DNA from: Acidobacteriota bacterium
GTDB taxonomy: Bacteria; Acidobacteriota; Terriglobia; 20CM-2-55-15
Direction: 5' to 3'
Assembly (NCBI GenBank): GCA_003223895.1
Contig: QHXD01000010.1
Span: forward strand, 1-9,489
Length of the DNA: 9,489 bases
Within the stretch, counting starts at the first letter, position 1, and every line of letters starts with the position of its first letter. The notes under the pieces were generated by a model, which saw only the letters and a list, made by a program, of their open reading frames with translations, had not been told where the DNA came from and made no database searches. The position numbers and the translations under genes were made by a program. Below, one piece after another: positions 6,807 through 9,489 of the stretch.

Positions 6807-6913
6807 GAAGAATTAGCCGCGAATTACGCGGATTACGCGAATGGGGCGCAAAAAAGACTTCTTGATGCGCCCCATTCGCGTAATCCGCGTAATTCGCGGC
6901 TAATTCTTCTTAC
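6803..6913. repeat. Perfect 48-nt inverted repeat (hairpin element B) between convergent genes
   Basis: The left arm (6803-6850) and right arm (6866-6913) are exact reverse complements of 48 nt around a 15-nt A-rich loop. The arm core TTAGCCGCGAATTACGCGG (6813-6831) continues to 6849 and is built from 9-nt units: GCGAATTAC, GCGGATTAC, GCGAATGGG. It matches the core of element A at 32 of 37 positions. The phhB stop TAA (6804-6806) lies in the left arm and the mtnC stop TAA (6912-6910) in the right arm, so the two convergent genes end symmetrically within it. It probably acts as a bidirectional transcript-end structure, although no U-tract follows. Perfect pairing over 48 nt is more than termination needs. 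Confidence 0.95.
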
Positions 6914-7587
6914 CCCACCTCATCGAGCGAGTTGATGCTTGAATGATCGTGAGGCGGCTGCGGGTGATTGCCCGGGCGAACACACAATAACGTTTGCATG
7001 CCGGCCTGGCGGGCGGCGTCGAGTTCGTCGGTCACATCGGAAATGTAGAGAATTTCCGAGGCGGGAATTCCGAACGCGGTCGCGATTCGCCGGTAGCTTG
7101 CGGCGTCTTTCTTCGGTCCGGTGGTCGTATCGAAGTATCCATTCAGGAACCTGGTCAGGTCGCCTGAAGCCGTGGTGGAAAACAGCAGACGCTGCGCCAG
7201 AATGCTTCCTGAAGAGAAGATCCGGACATCGATCTTTTTCTGCCGCCAGCGCTCGAACGCCCGCGGTACATCCTGAAACACTTCACCCCGAAGCTCACCT
7301 CGCTCGAATCCTTCGAACCAGATTTTTCCCTGAAGGGTTTTAAGCGGGGTTGATTTTCGATCGTGGTCGATCAGCCATTGCAGGTACTGGACGGGTTGGT
7401 CCGACCACGGCGGAGGGTTCTGGCCCTGCCGGATATCTTCATCATGCTCTCGTTTCAGGCTTTCGAGATCCGCCTGGTGAAGGTATTCGCCAACGCGGCT
7501 GCGGGCGAACGGGAAGAGCACGTCGTAGACAAACGCGATCGGAGTAGTGGTTCCTTCGATATCGAGCAGAATGCCTCGTGGGGTCAC
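6910..7587 (-). CDS. mtnC: Enolase-phosphatase E1 (acireductone synthase)
   Basis: This 225-residue HAD-superfamily enzyme converts 2,3-diketo-5-methylthiopentyl-1-phosphate to acireductone in the methionine salvage pathway by enolisation and dephosphorylation. Motifs: LLDIEGTTTPI (7-17) is the E1 form of HAD motif I with the nucleophile Asp; FSSGS (near 123-127) is motif II; GPKKDAASY supplies the motif III Lys; and ILYISDVTDELDAA is motif IV with the magnesium-binding Asp residues. Length is normal. The start is GTG at 7587, overlapping the mtnD stop as GTGA, which implies translational coupling. The TAA stop is inside hairpin element B. Confidence 0.95.
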   Translation of the reverse strand: MTPRGILLDIEGTTTPIAFVYDVLFPFARSRVGEYLHQADLESLKREHDEDIRQGQNPPPWSDQPVQYLQWLIDHDRKSTPLKTLQGKIWFEGFERGELRGEVFQDVPRAFERWRQKKIDVRIFSSGSILAQRLLFSTTASGDLTRFLNGYFDTTTGPKKDAASYRRIATAFGIPASEILYISDVTDELDAARQAGMQTLLCVRPGNHPQPPHDHSSINSLDEVG

Positions 7588-8132
7588 GGCGCGAATGAGC
7601 GGCCGAAGCAGACAGGCTCGAATCCTTCATCGACTCCGCTTTCGGTGTACTTCGGTGTCCATCCGGACGAATCCTGGAAAAGCCGGATCGCACGGATCTG
7701 CCGATCAGAGCACAGATCAAACCAGTGCAACGTGCCGCGAGGAACGCGGATAAGATCTCCGGCCTCGACTTCGATGGCAACGACCGGCGAGCCTTTCGGA
7801 TGGATATGAAAGAGGCCGCGGCCCTGAATGATGAATCGAACTTCGTCTTCGTCGTGCCAGTGTTCGCGGCTGAACCTGGCGAGCATCGCGTCCAGACCCG
7901 GAGTTTGCGGAGTGACGCTGATGACATCCGCCGTGACATAGCCGCCCCGGGCTTTTAACGCATTGATTTCCCTCAAATAAGCCCGCAGAATTTCTTCCTG
8001 CGTTGCTTCGGGTCCAACCTGATGCTCCGGTTCCCAAATCTCGTAGTCGATCGAGATTCCTTGCAGGTAATCGGTAATCGCAGCTTTTTCAGTCAGACTG
8101 CGGTTCTTCTCCGGAATTCGAACTACTGCCAT
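7584..8132 (-). CDS. mtnD: Acireductone dioxygenase (cupin)
   Basis: This 182-residue cupin acts directly after MtnC. With Fe it oxidises acireductone to the 2-keto acid precursor of methionine plus formate; with Ni the same fold makes 3-methylthiopropionate, CO and formate. The metal ligands are visible as EHWHDEDE (H91, H93, E97) in cupin motif 1 and H136 in VPRGTLHWFD (130-139). RFIIQGRGLFHI (99-110) is the typical core strand. The ATG at 8132 is preceded by GGAGG (8142-8138) at ideal spacing, 17 nt after the mtnB stop. The upstream in-frame extension to 8249 lies inside mtnB and is not used. It overlaps mtnC by 4 nt. Which metal is bound cannot be read from sequence. Confidence 0.96.
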   Translation of the reverse strand: MAVVRIPEKNRSLTEKAAITDYLQGISIDYEIWEPEHQVGPEATQEEILRAYLREINALKARGGYVTADVISVTPQTPGLDAMLARFSREHWHDEDEVRFIIQGRGLFHIHPKGSPVVAIEVEAGDLIRVPRGTLHWFDLCSDRQIRAIRLFQDSSGWTPKYTESGVDEGFEPVCFGRSFAP

Positions 8133-8149
8133 TGTGTCCTCCGTTCTCG

Positions 8150-8776
8150 TTAATACTGGGGCTCCATCATCTGCCGCCTGCCGACGGATTCGAGCAGGAA
8201 CTCCAGGATCTCCACGTGACGGGCGGCCTCCGTGAGGTCCTTGCCCCATGTGTAGAGGCCGTGGCGCCGAATCAGAAACCCGTGCAATCGGGAATTCTCA
8301 CGCAGCAGGGCCTCGGTTTCTGCGGCCAATGCTCGCATATCCTGGCTGTTTTCGAGAATCGGCACCCACTCGCGATGTTCGTGTGTGCCGATACCTTCGA
8401 GCCCCTTCAGCATTTCGTAGCCTTCAATGAAGAACCCGCCCCGGCCGTTGTGGTAATCGGAAAGGATAGTGCTCCAGACCGAATGCGTGTGCAGGACTGC
8501 GCCCGCGCCTGTCACGCGCACGACCGCCAGGTGAAGCAGGGTTTCGGCGGAAGGCTTTCCCGGCATCGCTTCCATACCGCGGCCGGCCGAATCCACTTCG
8601 AGAATCTGACCGGCTGTCAGGCGGCCTTTATCCACCGAACTCGCTGTAATGGCAAGCCGTAATGGTTCGCGTTCGATGACAGCGCTGAAATTTCCACTCG
8701 TTCCCAGCGCCCAACCGCGCCGATGAAAATCCTGTCCCAGATGCGCCAGATGATCCGCGGCGGCCTCGTACGTCAT
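8150..8776 (-). CDS. mtnB: Methylthioribulose-1-phosphate dehydratase (class II aldolase family)
   Basis: This 208-residue protein makes the substrate of MtnC by dehydrating methylthioribulose-1-phosphate. GTSGNFS (25-31) binds phosphate, VLHTHSVWS (94-102) supplies zinc ligands H96 and H98, EMLKGL (121-126) carries the catalytic-region Glu, and RRHGLYTWG (170-178) supplies the third zinc ligand H172. Length and motifs are normal. I place the start at the ATG at 8776 (MTYEAAADHLAHLGQ), where family similarity begins. The frame is open to 8926, but that would cross the divergent radical SAM gene. There is no Shine-Dalgarno; instead a perfect TATAAT lies 7 nt upstream. It is the first gene of mtnB-mtnD-mtnC. 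The other salvage genes (mtnN/mtnP, mtnK, mtnA) are not in the window. Confidence 0.94.
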   Translation of the reverse strand: MTYEAAADHLAHLGQDFHRRGWALGTSGNFSAVIEREPLRLAITASSVDKGRLTAGQILEVDSAGRGMEAMPGKPSAETLLHLAVVRVTGAGAVLHTHSVWSTILSDYHNGRGGFFIEGYEMLKGLEGIGTHEHREWVPILENSQDMRALAAETEALLRENSRLHGFLIRRHGLYTWGKDLTEAARHVEILEFLLESVGRRQMMEPQY

Positions 8777-8783
8777 GGTGCGG

Positions 8784-8789
8784 ATTATA
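8784..8789 (-). promoter_or_regulatory. -10 box of the mtnBDC operon, suggesting a leaderless transcript
   Basis: On the minus strand, a perfect TATAAT ends 7 nt before the mtnB ATG (TATAAT-CCGCACC-ATG). Transcription normally starts about 7 nt after the -10, which would place +1 at or next to the A of the start codon. The absence of a ribosome-binding site fits this. No good -35 is seen at 17 nt (TATTTT). Confidence 0.5.
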
Positions 8790-8817
8790 TCGAACAAAAC
8801 CGTGCGAAAATACGGAT

Positions 8818-9489
8818 GTGAATACAGAAAAGCGTGGCCGTGGTGCTGCCAGCAATCCTGCGAATCGCTTTGAGAAAACGTCGTACCAGGTATCGGAGTG
8901 GGACGAACCGGAGGACCCGTCGCCACAGACGATCTTCCTGAAGGACGAAACTCGATCCATCATTAGACGTTGGTTTCTCGGCCAGCGTCAATCCCTATCG
9001 CGGCTGCGAGCACGGCTGTATCTATTGTTTCGCGCGGCCGAATCACGAATATCTGGGGTTTTCTGCGGGACTCGATTTCGAAACAAAAATTCTTGTGAAG
9101 GAAGACGCGCCCGAGTTGCTGCGCCGCGAGCTGTCTTCGCGGAAATGGGAGCCGCAGGTGATTGCGCTCAGTGGTGTGACGGACGCATATCAGCCGGTCG
9201 AGCGACGCTTGAAATTAACGCGCCGGTGTCTCGAGGTGCTGGTGGAGTTCCGGAATCCCGTCGTCATCATTACGAAAAACGAGCTCGTGACGCGGGACAT
9301 CGATCTGCTTGCCGAACTGGCGCGGTTCAATGCCGCGTTGGTTTTCGTATCCGTTACTTCGCTGGATGGCGAACTGGCGCGAGAGCTGGAACCCCGCGCT
9401 CCTCAGCCCGGCCGGAGGCTTGCGGCAATCGAAGCGTTATCGCGCGGGGGAGTTCCAACCGGAGCTCTTGTTGCGCCGGTGATTCCGGG
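8818..9489 (+). pseudogene. Radical SAM protein (Rv2578c/PA0069 type), frame-disrupted, 3' end outside window
   Basis: A GTG at 8818 opens with EKRGRGAASNPANRFEK (4-20), then EWDEPEDPSPQTIFLKDETR (27-46) and SII, matching the N-terminus of this family. At about 8965 the expected sequence moves to the next frame, which reads DVGFSASVNPYRGCEHGCIY and CFARPNHEYLGFSAGLDFET, with the Fe-S cluster motif CxxxCxxC (9005-9022). That frame stays open to the window end (ALSGVTDAYQPVERR, ITKNELVTRDIDLL, VAPVIP). Relatives carry about six residues like SRNxSP between SII and D[VI]; these are absent, consistent with a net loss of about 17 nt. The downstream frame has no start codon after its upstream stop, so an intact enzyme could not be made without frameshifting. 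A sequencing or assembly error remains possible. It is divergent from mtnB with a 41-nt gap. Confidence 0.75.

Noticed and set aside
6803..6913. Reading hairpin element B as an ordinary rho-independent terminator
   Set aside because: The stem is far longer than usual, no U-tract follows on either strand, and a related copy occurs inside an operon.
8132..8662. A 176-codon plus-strand open frame over mtnB
   Set aside because: It is antisense to mtnB, whose zinc ligands and catalytic motifs are intact on the other strand.
8777..8926. 50-residue N-terminal extension of MtnB
   Set aside because: It would run through the start of the divergent radical SAM gene and has no family similarity; the ATG at 8776 with its TATAAT is better supported.

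Overview
The window is moderately GC-rich bacterial chromosome and reads best as Acidobacteriota (Solibacter/Bryobacter-like or a relative). That placement is inferred from three things: a PadR regulator heading an ABC export operon, a stand-alone small protein resembling the 'permease prefix' module found on acidobacterial ABC permeases, and a serine-hydrolase-like passenger gene. No rRNA, tRNA, CRISPR array, transposase or phage gene is visible, and no stretch over 300 bases lacks a gene.

Layout. (1) 1-1764, minus strand: a polytopic membrane protein resembling GT-C glycosyltransferases, cut by the left window edge. (2) 1765-1849: a short divergent control region with a near-perfect 19-bp palindrome over a plausible promoter. 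(3) 1850-6446, plus strand: padR, a small two-helix membrane protein, a membrane-anchored alpha/beta-hydrolase-like protein that has lost its catalytic residues, an ABC ATPase and a large ABC permease. phhB (pterin-4a-carbinolamine dehydratase) follows after 36 nt. (4) 8776-6910, minus strand: a compact methionine-salvage operon mtnB-mtnD-mtnC, convergent with phhB. (5) 8818 to the right edge, plus strand: a radical SAM protein of the Rv2578c/PA0069 type whose reading frame is broken just before the Fe-S motif.

The transporter block looks like one regulated export module. PadR probably represses its own operon through the palindrome, and the ATPase and permease form the pump. The three mtn genes catalyse consecutive late steps of the methionine salvage pathway, from methylthioribulose-1-phosphate to the 2-keto acid precursor of methionine.

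The most unusual structure is a pair of long hairpin repeats. One (arms of 45 nt) separates the ATPase from the permease. The other (perfect arms of 48 nt) sits between the convergent phhB and mtnC genes and contains both of their stop codons. The two share a 37-nt core that differs at five positions, and four of those differences are mirrored in both arms. The mirror symmetry also runs past the shared core into locus-specific flanking sequence. A different, smaller repeat with overlapping micro-reading-frames lies between padR and the next gene.
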